From Sesamum alatum (Eukaryota > Streptophyta > Magnoliopsida > Lamiales > Pedaliaceae): a stretch of 64,000 nucleotides of DNA. A program made the position numbers and the translations under genes. Under the pieces are notes generated by a model. The model ran no database searches. It was not told where the DNA came from and saw only the letters and a list, made by a program, of their open reading frames with translations. This document shows positions 11,384 through 22,547 of this stretch, one piece after another. Positions within the stretch are counted from its first letter, which is position 1. Each line of letters begins with the position of its first letter. Location: positions 11,317,866-11,381,865 of the forward strand of contig JACGWO010000011.1 in NCBI GenBank assembly GCA_034509735.1, read 5' to 3'.

Positions 11384-12090
11384 TGGGAACAATCGACCTC
11401 CCAGCTTCGCTGGGGGAGGAGCCAAGAAGGAGAACAATGATGGTAAGGTTTTTGGTGGTAGACACGCCCTTTGCATATAACGTAATTTTGGGGAGACCCA
11501 GTTTGAATTTGTTTCAGGCGATAGTGTCCAACTATCACCTAAAGATGAAGTTCCCAACAAGGCACGGAATAGGTGAGGTACTTTGCGTCCAAAAAGAGGC
11601 GAGAAAGTGTGATAATCTCTCCTTGAAAAAGGGTGAAGACGATTTAAGGACCAAGAGAAAGATAGGGGCCGAACACCCAGAGGAGGAAGTGGACACTTTA
11701 AAGAAGTCCAAGCCCCAGCAGATAGAGTCAGTGGAAGAATATAAAACGATCGAGCTTGTACAAGGGGAAGCAAGTAAAACGACAAGAATTGGGTCGCAGA
11801 TGAACTCGAGTTTGGAGGCGATGGTGATTGACTTCCTTAAGGAGAACACTGATATGGTTTCATGGAGCCCGTCAGACTTCAAAGGTATTGGTCCAGAAGT
11901 TATAGTGCATAGACTTAATGTTGACCCACAGGTTAAGCCTGTCAAGCAGAAGAAAAGGATGTTCGGGGTCGAGAGGAATAAGATCATTGAGGCCGAGGTG
12001 AACAAGTTGCTAGAAGTCGGATACGTAACTGAAGTACAATACACCAAATGGTTGTCGAACGTGGTGATCGTTCCAAAGACGTCTGGGTGA
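11384..12090 (+). pseudogene. Tat element protease C-terminal half and start of reverse transcriptase
   Basis: The frame resumes after the copia insertion with the protease end (FLVVDTPFAYNVILGRPSLN). It passes a charged linker and enters the reverse transcriptase at KQKKRMFGVERNKIIEAEV. It breaks off at NVVIVPKTSG, just where the fingers-palm core should begin. The next residues in sequence belong to a point roughly 190 residues further on in the family, so the catalytic Asp-Asp box is deleted. Confidence 0.85.
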
Positions 12091-12593
12091 GAGGTGGCAA
12101 GTTCTTGGGGTATATGGTAAGTGAGAAAGGGATAGGGGCAAATCCAGAAAAGATTGAAGTGATCATGGGGTTGAATTCCCCAAAGATGGTGAAGGAAGTG
12201 CAAAAGTTAGCAGGGAAGGTCACATCCTTGAATCGTTTCATCTCACGATCAGCAGATAGAAATTTACCATTTTTCAAAACACTGAGGAAAATGAAAGACT
12301 TCAGGTGGACAGAGGAGTGCGAACAGGCGTTACAAGACTTGAAGCGTTATTTGACAAATCCGCCATTACTAGCGAACCCAAGGGTCGGTGAACCGTTGTA
12401 CTTATACTTGGCAGTATCCGAGGATGCCGTGAGCTCGGTGTTGGTGAAAGAAGAGTCCGGGTCGCAAAGTCCCGTATATTACGTAAGTAAGATGTTACAA
12501 GGAGCCGAGAAACGATACATTCAAATTGAAAAGCTTGCATTAGCACTAGTCACCACGGCCAGAAGATTGCAACCGTACTTTTAATCGCACAAG
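12091..12593 (+). pseudogene. Tat element reverse transcriptase thumb and RNase H
   Basis: It opens with GGKFLGYMVSEKGI, the connection after the missing palm, then the RNase H-like region (LYLAVSEDAVSSVLV ... KRYIQIEKLALALV). A TAA at 12582-12584 interrupts YF*SHKVVVLTNHPL. Coding continues in the same frame, so this is a point nonsense mutation, probably CAA to TAA. Confidence 0.85.
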
Positions 12594-13358
12594 GTGGTCG
12601 TCCTGACCAATCACCCATTGAAGCAAATCATGTCAAAGCTAGATGCTTCGGGTCGCTTAATTAAATGGGCCATCGAGTTAGGAGAATTCGACATTGAGTA
12701 TCAAGCAAGAACTTCTATTAAAGCCCAAGTTTTTGCTGATTTTATTGTGGAGCTCGCAGGTGAACAAATACAGGAGGAGCAAAAAGGATGGCTCTTGCAC
12801 ATAGACGGGTCATCTAAATCGAGCAATGGAGGAGCTGGTATTTTATTGCAAGGCCCAGAGGACGTTGAGATCGAGGTCGCAGCCAAGCTTGCATTCCCTG
12901 CAACCAACAACGAGGCTGAGTATGAAGCCCTAATCTTGGGATTGGAAATGGCACACCGAGCTGGAGTAAAAAAGTTAGACGTTTACACTGATTCGCAGCT
13001 GGTGGCCATGCAGATAGAAGGATCATATGAAACGCGTGAATGGTCCATGACTCAGTACCTGAAAAAGGTAAAAGAAATGATGAAAAAATTTGATAAGTGC
13101 ACGATTCAACAAATACCAAGAGAGGAAAATGAAAGAGCGGATGCCTTATCGAAATTCGGAGCCCTGATCACTGGTGTGAAGAATCGAAAAGTTGTTGTAG
13201 TGATCAAAGAGATGGCAGCAGTGGATGAACCCACCTGCGAAGTGCAAAGTGTAGAAAATGAGAGATCATGGAAAACTGACATCATCAAGTATCTGGAGGA
13301 AGGGGTCGTCCCCAGCGACCCAACTGAAGCCAAAGGATTGAAATTCAAAGCAAATTAG
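12594..13358 (+). pseudogene. Tat element second (archaeal-type) RNase H
   Basis: After the end of the first RNase H (KWAIELGEFDIEY) comes a complete second RNase H fold: LLHIDGSS (Asp), NNEAEYEAL (Glu), YTDSQLV (Asp) and ERADALS (Asp), all four acidic residues kept. A second, archaeal-like RNase H between the first RNase H and integrase is diagnostic of Tat-lineage gypsy elements. It ends in a TAG at 13356-13358. The same frame continues into integrase (FTMLGGELYKRS), so this stop is also a mutation, most simply CAG to TAG. Confidence 0.9.
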
Positions 13359-13364
13359 TTCACG

Positions 13365-14497
13365 ATGTTAGGAGGTGAGTTGTACAAACGATCAATTGAC
13401 GGACCTTTGTTGAAGTGTCTCACACTGGAGAAGGCAAAATACGTGTTAAGGGAAATTCATGAAGGAAGCTGTGGAAATCACTCGGGTGGAAGGTCGCTAG
13501 CACAAAAGGTAACCCGGCAAGGATATTTTTGGCCGACTCTGGTAAAGGACGCGATGGAATTCACTAAGAGGTGCGAAAGCTGTCAAAAAATATGCGACCC
13601 TGATACATGCACCGGCGACCCCAATGGAACCTATCAAAATCACATGTCCTTTTGACCAATGGTGGATCGACATCGTAGGACCTTTCCCACCAGCACCAAC
13701 TCAGAAAAATTTTGTTATTGTAGCAGTGGAGTATTTCTCCAAGTGGGTGGAGGCAGAAGCTTTGGCAAAAATCTCTGAGAAAGAGGTGATAAATTTCATT
13801 TGGAAGAATATCATTTGCAGGTTTGGCATACTGTGCGTCTTGATCTCAGACAATGGGACGCAATACCAAGGAAAGGGGATCGTGGCGTGGTGCAAAGAGC
13901 TTAAGATACAACAAAACTTCACTGCGGTAGGAAACCCACAAGCCAATGGACAAACCGAGGTCACCAACCGTATATTGCTCCAACATTTAAAGACAAGGCT
14001 GGAAGGAGCCAAGGGGTCGTGGGTCGAGGAATTGCCAGGAGTGTTGTGGGCATATCGTACAATTCCTCGCTCTTCAACAGGTGAGATGCCTTTTTGTTTG
14101 GTTTATGGAACTGAAGCAATAATACCGGCAGAAATTAGCGAAGAGACAGCCCGGGTCGCGCAATACGATCCACAGGAAAACCAAGGAGCAAGAGCTTTTC
14201 GATCTCACCACTATTGAGGAGAAGCACAATCATGCTTACGCGCGGATCTTGCACCACAAAAGCTTAATGATGAGAAGCTACAACCACAGGGTGAAACCAA
14301 GAAACTTCCAAGTAGGAGATCTAGTCCTAAAGAAGGTTGAAGTATCTAAACACGTGGGGAAGTTAGACCCAAGTTAGGAAGGATCTTACAAGGTTGTTGA
14401 AGTAATGAAGAAAGGAACGTACAAGTTGCAAGATCTGGAAGGAAAAGATCTCCCACGACCATGGAATATTCATAACTTGAAAAAATTTTACGCTTAA
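13365..14497 (+). pseudogene. Tat element integrase
   Basis: The zinc-binding H-H-C-C domain lies at HEGSCGNHSGG ... CESCQK. A frame change follows near 13600-13630. The DDE core is then in one frame: WWIDIVGPFP, ISDNGTQY and NPQANGQTEVTNR supply D, D and E. A one-base gain near 14184 shifts the frame again. The C-terminal part (NFQVGDLVLKKV ... LPRPWNIHNLKKFY) contains one more stop near 14377 and ends at TAA 14495-14497. This is the natural end of pol. Confidence 0.88.
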
Positions 14498-14654
14498 GGA
14501 GGGAAGCGCAACCAGAAGGCAATTAGTCTGAAAAAGACTACTTTTTGTGCCAAGTTTCAAGACGCAGGTCTGCGAAAGACACTCAAGACTTCATGCAAGC
14601 GATCTGTGAAAGATCTAGAATATCAGGGTTTGAAAAAGACCCCTTTTGTGAGTA

Positions 14655-15400
14655 GTTCAATTTTTGAAGTCATCAATGTAAAGATCTGAGAAAGATCGTG
14701 TAATGCAATCAAGCTATTCAAATTCGCGACCATTTTATGCAATCGAAGTACTTAAAACGATCTGAAAAAGATCGTTCACCTCAAGTGATCTAAAAAAGAT
14801 CACCTCAAAACGATCTGAAAAAGATCGTTCACCTTAAGTGATCTGAAAAAGATCACCTCAAAACAATTTGAAAAATATCATCCCAAAGTGATCTGAAAAA
14901 GATCACCTTAAAAACGATCTAAAAAAGACCGTTCACCTCAAGTTATCTAAAAAAGATCACCACAAAACGATCTGGAAAAGATCGTTCATCTCAAGTGATC
15001 TAAAAAAGATCACCACAAAACGATCTGAAAAGATCGTTTGCATCAAGTGATCTGAAAAAGATCGTTCGCATCAAGTGATCTGAAAAAGATCGTTCGCATC
15101 AAGTGATCTGAAAAAGATCACCTCAAAACGATATGAAAAAGATCGTCTCAAGTGATCTAAAAAAAATCACCTCAAAACAATCTGAAGAAGATTGTCTCAA
15201 GTGATCTGAAAAGGATCACCTCAAAACAATCTGAAAACGATCGTTCATCTTAAGTGATCCGAAAAAAATCACCTCTAAACGACCTGAAGAGTCAAGTGAT
15301 CTGGAAAAGATCACCTCAAAACGACCTGGAAAAGGTCACCTCAAACCGCTATGGAGAAGATCCGTGTTAAATGACCTGAAAAGTTGGTGCAAATAAAGAG
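14655..15400. repeat. Tandem array of GATC hairpin units in the Tat 3' region
   Basis: About 25 degenerate copies of a ~26-bp unit built on GATC-tgaaaaa-GATC. Two types alternate: GTGATCT...AGATCAC and ACGATCT...AGATCGT. Each can form a 7-bp stem with a GAAAA loop, joined by CTCAAA or TTCACCTCAA spacers. The array lies between the end of pol (14497) and the end of the antisense gene (15755). Tandem repeats in the 3' region of Tat/Ogre elements are known and can seed satellites. Confidence 0.85.
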
Positions 15401-15754
15401 AAACGCGACCACAACAAGTAAACGCAATAACTAATCAAGATAAAGGATCACATATAAGCATCCAAGTTTCATACATAAAGCGATCTGGAAAAGATCGTAG
15501 GATGTTCAGAGGTACAGGGGGTGACGATAGCTACAAAGCGTTCCTATGCACGATGTCTAAATACCTGAAATCAACAAAACCTATCTCAAGTGATTACAGG
15601 AATAACATCAAAGAACCATCTCCCTACAAAATGTACTAAAAGGGGGTGATGGCTAAGCGATCTCACTAGAAGGTCTATCAACAAAAGTATACCTCCACAA
15701 AAAGTCCATCTTGACAAAAGTATATCATGAAAAAAGTGCTAAGTCCTGAGATCG

Positions 15755-18222
15755 CTAAAGGGGGAGGGGGTACCCTACTTCAGCGGCAAGCACCTCAAAC
15801 TCATCCACCACAGTGGTCAGTGGCACAACTTCGTCTGGATAAGGCTGGAGTGTAGCGCCCAAGGAAGGATCAAGATGAGTACGATCAAAGTCGTTCACAA
15901 AGCCCTTGAGGTAATCCACTTGAGACACGCACTTGTCGAATCCCTCGTTCAGGAAACGAGCGGACTGGATGTCAACAACCAATTTGAAGGTAGGCGTCTT
16001 GAGAAAGTCTCGAGCCCCTTCGAGACGATGCATAGCTATCATTTTCTTGTACTCGTCGGAACCAAGAAAAGCTTCACGTCCTTCAGCGACGCCTCGAGCA
16101 TGACCCGCGACATCACCCGCGGAAAAACCGTCTATCCGTCCACGCTCAAAAGCATCTGCTATAGATTGTTGAGCAGCTTCCTTAGCACAATGAAGTTGTG
16201 CCTTCAGATCAGCGTTCTCGGCTTCAAGAGCAGCTTTAGCATCAAACGCGTCCTTCTCTCTCTGTTTAACTTCTGAAATTTCTTTTTGAAGATCAACAAC
16301 TTTCAATTCAGCTACGCCCTTTTGATGGCAGAACATGGAACACTTCAAGGAGAGATCGTGGCTGAAGGCCATCGCCTGCAAAATCAAAGCGTAAGAAAAG
16401 CCAAAATCAAATTATAAGACAATACAAACTATACCTGAGTAAGCACGTGGGCAATGTGCTCCTCTACTCGCGTATGGGCAGTTTGGGCGAGAAATACTTG
16501 GTCACGTTCAAGAAGGCAGGCCTTGTATAGCTCCCAAGAATCTTGACCCACCAACGAACGCAACACGGAACTCCGAGCTGATATGGCCCAACCGGGATCC
16601 AATTTCTCCCCTACCATCTCAGCAGTTCTGCTACTTGGTGCCTTCAACTCCTCGCGAGCCTGCCCCCACCCAATGAGCATCTCCTTCAAATGCTTAGTGT
16701 TTTCTGCTTCTTCGGCGGCGTCTTTAGCGGCTCGACGTTCGAATCGTGACCGACTTCGTTTGCTCGACTTACTTGAGCCCTTGCTACGGTGCTTCTTATG
16801 CTTACGCCTACGTTTCTTAGACGGGCCGGCGGCTTCAACAGTGACGCCAGTAGTAAGGTCAACAGCGACCAGTCACCAGCGAGCTCACCTGCGATCTAAA
16901 CACCTCCAGCGACCTCAGCTGCGAATTCACCTGCAAGGACCGAATTTTCAGCAACCATAATCATCATATTCCCAGCGAATTCACCAAGCATTAAAAGGAT
17001 AGGTATACCTTCCGTTAGACCAGCTACTGCCGGCACATCACTACCCGCGACCCGACGAGTGGGGGGGACTTGGGCTAGGAAGCTCGGATGTATCCTGAGA
17101 GGGGGCGTGAGTAGCTGAAGTATCAACCTCAGATGAGCGACCCACGTTTACGGACGAGGAACCACCACGTAAAGCTCGTGAAAGCTGGGCAATGTGGGCG
17201 TTCATGACTACCGAATCTGAAACATAGCAGCAATCAGAACAAAACAAACGAGCAAATAATGTAGTTAATCCAAGCAAAAACAAGAATCAATCACCTATAG
17301 AACCCCTAACACGAAGGGGTGCTGGAGAAAGCCCGGCAAGCTTCAAGACCTTCTCTACCAAAAGTTCTTTCGGATCATATATGTAAGAGGTAAGCGCTCA
17401 TATTTGATCACCTTCCAACCCCCCTCCTTGGGTCTGAGAAACAGGTTTTGAAACGCGCCAATCACACCGAACAGACCAATTTTGGCCGGATGGAGGACGA
17501 ATAAAGAAAAATCTATTCCGCAAAGGACCTACGTTTGATTTTAACTTGTCTCAGTATTTACATTCTTTACGAAAGGAGAGATAAAAAAATCCGCGATCGG
17601 CGGACCTAGTGGAGGTGGTGAAAGAATACAACGACTAAAAATTGTCAAAGCTGGGACTAAGGCGATGGTGTCGCATTATTATAACAAAAAGAAGTATGTG
17701 ACGAATGGAGTTGGGGGATAGTTGCATGGGACAAACACCTAAGCCTCGAAGGATACATTTTACCGGACGGGACAAGGGAAATCGAAGACCCGCATCTAAA
17801 TGTACAGTTGAAAAGGGACAAAAACCTTGTGGCGGGCAATGCATTCTATCAAAAGAACGAGGAATTAAAACTTCGTAATCATGCGGAATAAAATATTTTT
17901 CCTTCAATTTATGAAGAGGGATTCTTATATTGCTGACGATACCGGCCCAAGGACTTTTTTCCATCATATCTAGATACTTAGAGACTCGGGGGATTTCAGA
18001 ATCAGACGCGTCTAAGGAAGACTCAGCGATTGCGACCGCGACCCCAGCACGGACAGAATGAACTAAGGGCAGGACGTCTGAGGTCGCGGCAGCGGATCGC
18101 GAGCAGGCACCTGCGGTCGCCGAGGGGCGGCGCGGGCCTGTGCCCAAGTACGGGGAGTTCGCCGTCGACCCTGACGACGAAGAGCTAGTGCCCCACTCGG
18201 AACTCGACTCAGACGACGACAT
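15755..18222 (-). pseudogene. Spliced antisense gene of the Tat element (Transposase_28-like plus coiled coil)
   Basis: Three exons are inferred on the minus strand: 18222-17295, 17216-16435 and 16375-15755. The introns are 78 and 59 bp, with GT-AG ends (AG/GTGATT...TTTCAG; CAG/GTATAG...TTTGCAG), and frame is kept at both joins. It starts MSSSESSSEWG with a Ser-rich N-terminus. A region then resembles the plant putative gypsy-type transposon domain PF04195 (GLRFPLSRPV ... QLSPNSIRHILLFVI). Next come a basic nuclear-localisation-like stretch (KKRRRKHKKHR) at about 16830-16800 and a C-terminal coiled coil (EISEVKQREKDAFDAKAALE). Exon 1 has stops (TAG 17635-17637 and two TGA) and exon 2 has a frame change near 17050, so this copy is dead. 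Function in the family is unknown to me. Confidence 0.75.
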
Positions 18223-18392
18223 AGATGAAGAAGACTGCAGAATTTAGTGTAAAATTAAGAGAGGTCGCGAGCGAGTGTACCTGCCAGGAGGTCGCGAGCG
18301 ACCGGAGCGAGCTAGGAGCGCACTTGGGGAGGGGCGGCTGGAGGCTGGTCGTGAATGCAAGGAGAAAATGAGAGACTTCTAGGGCATCACTT

Positions 18393-18400
18393 ATATTTAT
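18393..18400 (-). promoter_or_regulatory. TATA box for the antisense gene
   Basis: The minus strand reads GCTTATAAATATAAG here, about 170 bp upstream of the antisense ATG at 18222 and outside the LTR. It would give a start near 18365 and a 5' UTR of about 140 nt. Placement is by eye. Confidence 0.5.
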
Positions 18401-18550
18401 AAGCAAAAGGGGTTGACCTCGAAATGTGTGCCAACTAAAGGAGCTAAGATGAAGACACGTAGGCGAAATTGGACGATGGGGATCGAAGCGAATTAAAAGG
18501 CGTTTAACGAGCTCATATTGCGACTTCTCCTAGTGCAAAAAATTACACTA

Positions 18551-18568
18551 GCAGAAGTGGGGGACTAA
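18551..18568 (+). other. Tat element polypurine tract
   Basis: GCAGAAGTGGGGGACTAA directly precedes the TG of the 3' LTR, the usual position for priming plus-strand DNA. Confidence 0.8.
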
Positions 18569-19060
18569 TGGTAGGGGTTATACCCCATTTATGCTAAAAA
18601 GACGTAAATACCCTTTAAAAGAGGTCACGATTGCAAATGGGTCTAATGACCCGCGTTAAACACAGTCGGGTCGCTACCCGCGACCCGACCCGACCCGACC
18701 CGGGTACACGATCCGAAACCCGCTTAAGAAGACCCGAGATCTGGGCCCTTGGTCTCCTGACAATTGAAGCCTTGAGATGACGCCACGTGGACCAGGCAAG
18801 TACACGCACTTGGCTCTATAAATACTCTTGTTCCACCGCATTAATGGTAAGATTTATTGATAGCATTCGACCTGCACTACTACTAAGATCGCATATTTAC
18901 CATCTCGAGAGTGTGCTAACTTAAGCATCGGAGGGTATTCACTGGGGACGCTCCCGGCTAGGCTCACTTTTGCTTTCTCAGGTACCCATACTATCCAGGT
19001 GTCAGGTGGAGATCGCTCAGGATAGACGTCTCTGGAGGTCGCTATCTGCAACCCGGATCA
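18569..19060 (+). repeat. Tat element 3' LTR
   Basis: TGGTAGGGG ... CCCGGATCA, 492 bp with TG...CA ends. It is bounded by the purine tract on the left and by CACTA transposase coding sequence on the right. It holds a TATA box at 18815-18822 (CTCTATAAATACTC). The partner LTR is outside the window, so the boundary rests on the TG/CA ends and the CACTA junction. Confidence 0.8.
18815..18822 (+). promoter_or_regulatory. TATA box in Tat 3' LTR
   Basis: CTATAAAT within GGCTCTATAAATACTC, a classic plant LTR core promoter. A transcript from here would read out rightwards into the CACTA remnant. Confidence 0.6.
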
Positions 19061-20597
19061 ATGTTCATCACGTTGTTGAATATGTTGTCAAATATATTTT
19101 TCTCAATGTTCATGACATCAAGGTTGTGTCGTATCAAATGCATTGCCAAGTATGGGAGATCCCAAAAGATGCTTTTTTTCGTCCACTTATGGTCGGTACC
19201 CTAACTTGGTGGGAGTGTCAACGGTTCTTCAACTGCAGGACTGAAGTCTGCTACCCAGCGAATCTGCTGCCTAGTAAGCCTCAAACATGCAACCTTCCTT
19301 TCCACTCAATTTTTAGTGAATGCTCTCTTGTTCCTACAGTACGGATGGGCCTTAGGGAGGAACTGTTTGTGGCAGTCAAAGTAGCACGCCTTCCTACCAT
19401 GCTGTAGATGGAATGCATGTGTGTCCTCTATACAAATTGGACACCCCATAATACCAGTGGTACTCTATCTAGACGTCATCCCATAAGCGGGTAGGTCGTT
19501 CACGATCCACATCAACACCGCGCATATCATGAAGACCTGGTTGGTGGCATTGTTATGCGTCTGGATATTCACATGCCACAATTGCAATCGCTCCTTGATC
19601 AACGACTCCAAGTACACTTCGATCAGACGCTTCGGATTAGACGGGCCAAGTAGCGCCATCATCAGGAACATATACTCAGACTTCATACACATCCCCGGTG
19701 GGAGATTGTATGGTGTAAGTATAACCGGCCAACATGAGTACGTACAACTATACTGCCCGCGGCGCACACCCGTCTATGCACAGCCTCAGCCTAACATTAC
19801 TGGGCTCCAAGGCAAAGTTTGGATATGTCTGGTGGAAATACCTGCAAGCCTTTATATCAGACGGATGACACATGGAGCCCACCTCCATCTAATGTGTGGC
19901 ATGTCATGTCATGTGCTCCGCAGTCGCTGCCGAAACATACAACCTCTGCAGTCGGGGAGTAAGTGACAGGTACCTAAGAACAGCATACAGGGACTTTTGG
20001 GTATGGGGTCTCGCTGCCTGATCGGCTTGTACCTAGCATTTCTAGAAACCTTGCAGTACTCCAGATCCATGTCGTCCTTCCAGTACAGCATGCGGCCATT
20101 TTTACATGCATCAATCTTCTCAACAGGTAAACTCAAGTCTCTTATCAATTTCTTCGTACTGTAAGTAATCGAGGGGGGGGGGGGAATGTGACCACGGGGC
20201 ATTATATAATCAACCCACTGGCACAATTGATCATATGTCCATTCGGAAAAATTGCCCACGGCCTTGATATTCACCAAATCAGCAACCATCGTCAACTAAG
20301 ATTGGGTACAACCGCTCCACAACGGCTGGTCGACAATCTGCACTACATTGAAAAAACGGTCTGACAACCCTAACACATAATTATATGGCCCACCCCCATA
20401 CCATGAACTAGGACTAACATCAGTAGGACAGGACCTCGTACCATCATCAGGCACACCCTCGTGGTAAGAGAAAAATAAGTCGGGCTGACTGCATCATAAA
20501 CTATCATCTGCGCCTAATCCATCTGTTGTTCATCACCTCAATGCGAACTAAACTCCTCCTGAGTAGCTGGGATTTGCTCCTCCTGCACTGGAAGGGC
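19061..20597 (-). pseudogene. CACTA (En/Spm) TNP2-type transposase, C-terminal portion
   Basis: Reading the minus strand in several frames gives the TNP2 transposase in order: SPSSWYGGGPYNYVLGLSDRF, ADLVNIKAVGNFSEWTYDQL, STKKLIRDLSLPVEKIDACKNG, SCWPVILTPYNLPPGM, SNPKRLIEVYLESL, and finally IRHNLDVMNIEKNIFDNIFN next to the Tat LTR. Frame changes and stops are frequent. The gene is cut at 19060 by the Tat element and at 20598 by a probable solo LTR. The N-terminal part continues at 22548-22867. Confidence 0.85.
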
Positions 20598-22547
20598 TGT
20601 GACGTCAATAGATTTTTATATACAACTGAGGGGCTAATTGATAATTATTAAGAAAATATAATTTAATTATAAGTTATAGGTTGAAATTTTAAATATATTA
20701 AAACTTGAAGGGACTAAATTGAAACTTTATAAAATATTTATGGTTATATTATATATATTAAGAAATTGGGAACTAAATTATAATTTTAATAAAAAAAATA
20801 TAAAAAGGAAGAGATAAAGGTGGGTGCGGCTCATGAGGCCAGCACCCAAAAATTTCATATGTCAAAAGTACACACACAAACAAAAGCACATACAATTACA
20901 CAAAAACACACACATATTAAAACAAATAGGCGTTGGGCGACAGGTAAGATTTGATTTCTAAAATTATTATCAATTTCTATAATAATATTATTTGATTAGT
21001 GCATTTATTAAATATGCTTTATACTGTTCAATTTACTATTTAACCTTAAAATTTAATAAAGTTGAGCATTTATACAAATTAGTGATCGGGTAAACATGCA
21101 ATTGGAACGGGGATATTATAGCTGATAAACTAAAATTATTTAATTTAGGTCGTTGTTATAATGGATTATTTAAAATTAATCGGATTTATTGACTAAATAC
21201 ATAACTAGATGAACTAGTGTCTGAATAATTATTGCTATAGTGAAAAAATTGGCAAAAATTAATAGGGATAGTAAAAAATTATATTTGAGAAATATTGTAA
21301 TTATTAAAAAGGATATTTTTGTAATAATTTCATGTGGGGTTGTTATAGAGAACGATAGTTGTAAAAATATGAGGGGTTTGATGCAATAAGCTCTTAGGAG
21401 TTAATTGATAAATTATATATATATTGAAAAAGCTTATAATGTATAATTGTATAAACAAGGAATGAACGGAGGTTCGAACTTCAATATAAATGAAAATTGA
21501 AATACTGGTGGAAAAAGTACGAATATTATTTATTAATTTCATTTGAAATTCACAATATTTTTGAAATATTAATTATACATATTATATCCTGCTATAGGAT
21601 ATGAAGATAGAGTAGAGGGCTGAGCAGTTCTTTCTATTAACGTGATCTTTTGAGTTTGTGGTAAGTATAGTTAATTGAATTTTTTATATATACGTATATA
21701 TATTTATATATATATATGGATATATATATATATATATTCTTGTATTATACACGTAATTGTGAATTGTTGGCTATTTGCCTGGATTACTTATTATTCTGTG
21801 AATTTGTCATTATGTGGTTATGGTGTACGGAAGTTAGATGAATGATTGTGTGTACTATATTTGATTGTTAAATAAAATTGAACGCTGAAGTTACTGATGG
21901 GGATTTGATTGTTAAATGAGGGCAAATGATGAAAATATTGTGAATTGAGATAAAGAGATGGCTTACCTAACTAGGGAGCATACTGCAATGACTTATGATA
22001 ATATGATTAATAACGAGCCGTGTGTTGTCATTGATCAGTGGAGATGATGTGGCATATCATACGAGTTGTGTGCTATGTAATATGACTGATGATGGGATAC
22101 GAGTTGTGTGATGTCTGGTATTATTGATGATGTGGTATCATACGAGCTGTGTGTTGTGTAGTACTGAGAAAAAAAAAAAAAGAGATATTATGATTGAGGG
22201 GACGACAGCCGACAAAGACCATTGAGTGATGCACTCCAGCATGGTTAAACAGGGCCCTAAGAAAATAAATAAACATGTTGAGTATTTCGTTGTGGAATGA
22301 TATATGTTTATTGGTATGTGTTATTTCTTGCATTGTTGTGAGTGCATGGCGAATATGTGTTGGTTGGTTTCATTACATTAAAAATTTGTTTTTCTGCATA
22401 TGTGCATGTATATAAGAGCCGATTAGCTATACTTATTGAGTAGGCAGCTCATTCCTTGCCAATGTTTTCAGGAGCTAGGTAACAGTGACTAGCTACAGCA
22501 TATTTGAGGTCGTGCCATGGATCTTAACGGGTGGATCAACCGTGACA
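20598..22547 (+). mobile_element. Probable solo LTR of a gypsy element inside the CACTA gene
   Basis: This ~1.95-kb non-coding block separates the two halves of one transposase gene, which otherwise continue colinearly. It begins TGTGACGTCAATAG and ends CCGTGACA. The ending resembles that of the chromovirus-like LTR at 60155 (GCGTGACA on its coding strand). A TATA box (TATATAAG, 22408-22415) and a degenerate tandem block at 22012-22165 fit an LTR. I could not find a matching 5-bp duplication, so the exact ends are uncertain. Confidence 0.45.
22012..22165 (+). repeat. Degenerate tandem repeat (ACGAGYTGTGTG units)
   Basis: Four diverged copies of a unit containing ATACGAG(C/T)TGTGTG followed by TGATGATGT-type sequence, spaced 40-60 bp. 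Repeats like this occur inside some plant gypsy LTRs. Confidence 0.6.

Larger units (their letters stand above)
1..19060 (+). mobile_element. Ty3/gypsy LTR retrotransposon, Tat lineage, 5' end outside window
   Basis: Order along the + strand is gag (from base 2), protease, remnant reverse transcriptase, RNase H, a second archaeal-type RNase H, integrase, a hairpin repeat array, an antisense gene, a polypurine tract and a 3' LTR ending at 19060. The doubled RNase H and the antisense gene between pol and the 3' LTR are known marks of the Tat clade (Retand/Ogre relatives). Bases 1772-11378 are a later copia insertion and do not belong to it. The 3' LTR joins CACTA transposase sequence at 19061, so this element landed in a CACTA gene. 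It carries several frameshifts and nonsense codons and lacks most of its reverse transcriptase, so it is dead. The 5' LTR is not in the window, so its target duplication cannot be checked. Confidence 0.9.

Noticed and set aside
14655..15400. CRISPR-like appearance of regularly spaced repeats
   Set aside because: The spacers are themselves repeats and the context is a plant retrotransposon 3' region. No cas genes and not a prokaryotic sequence.
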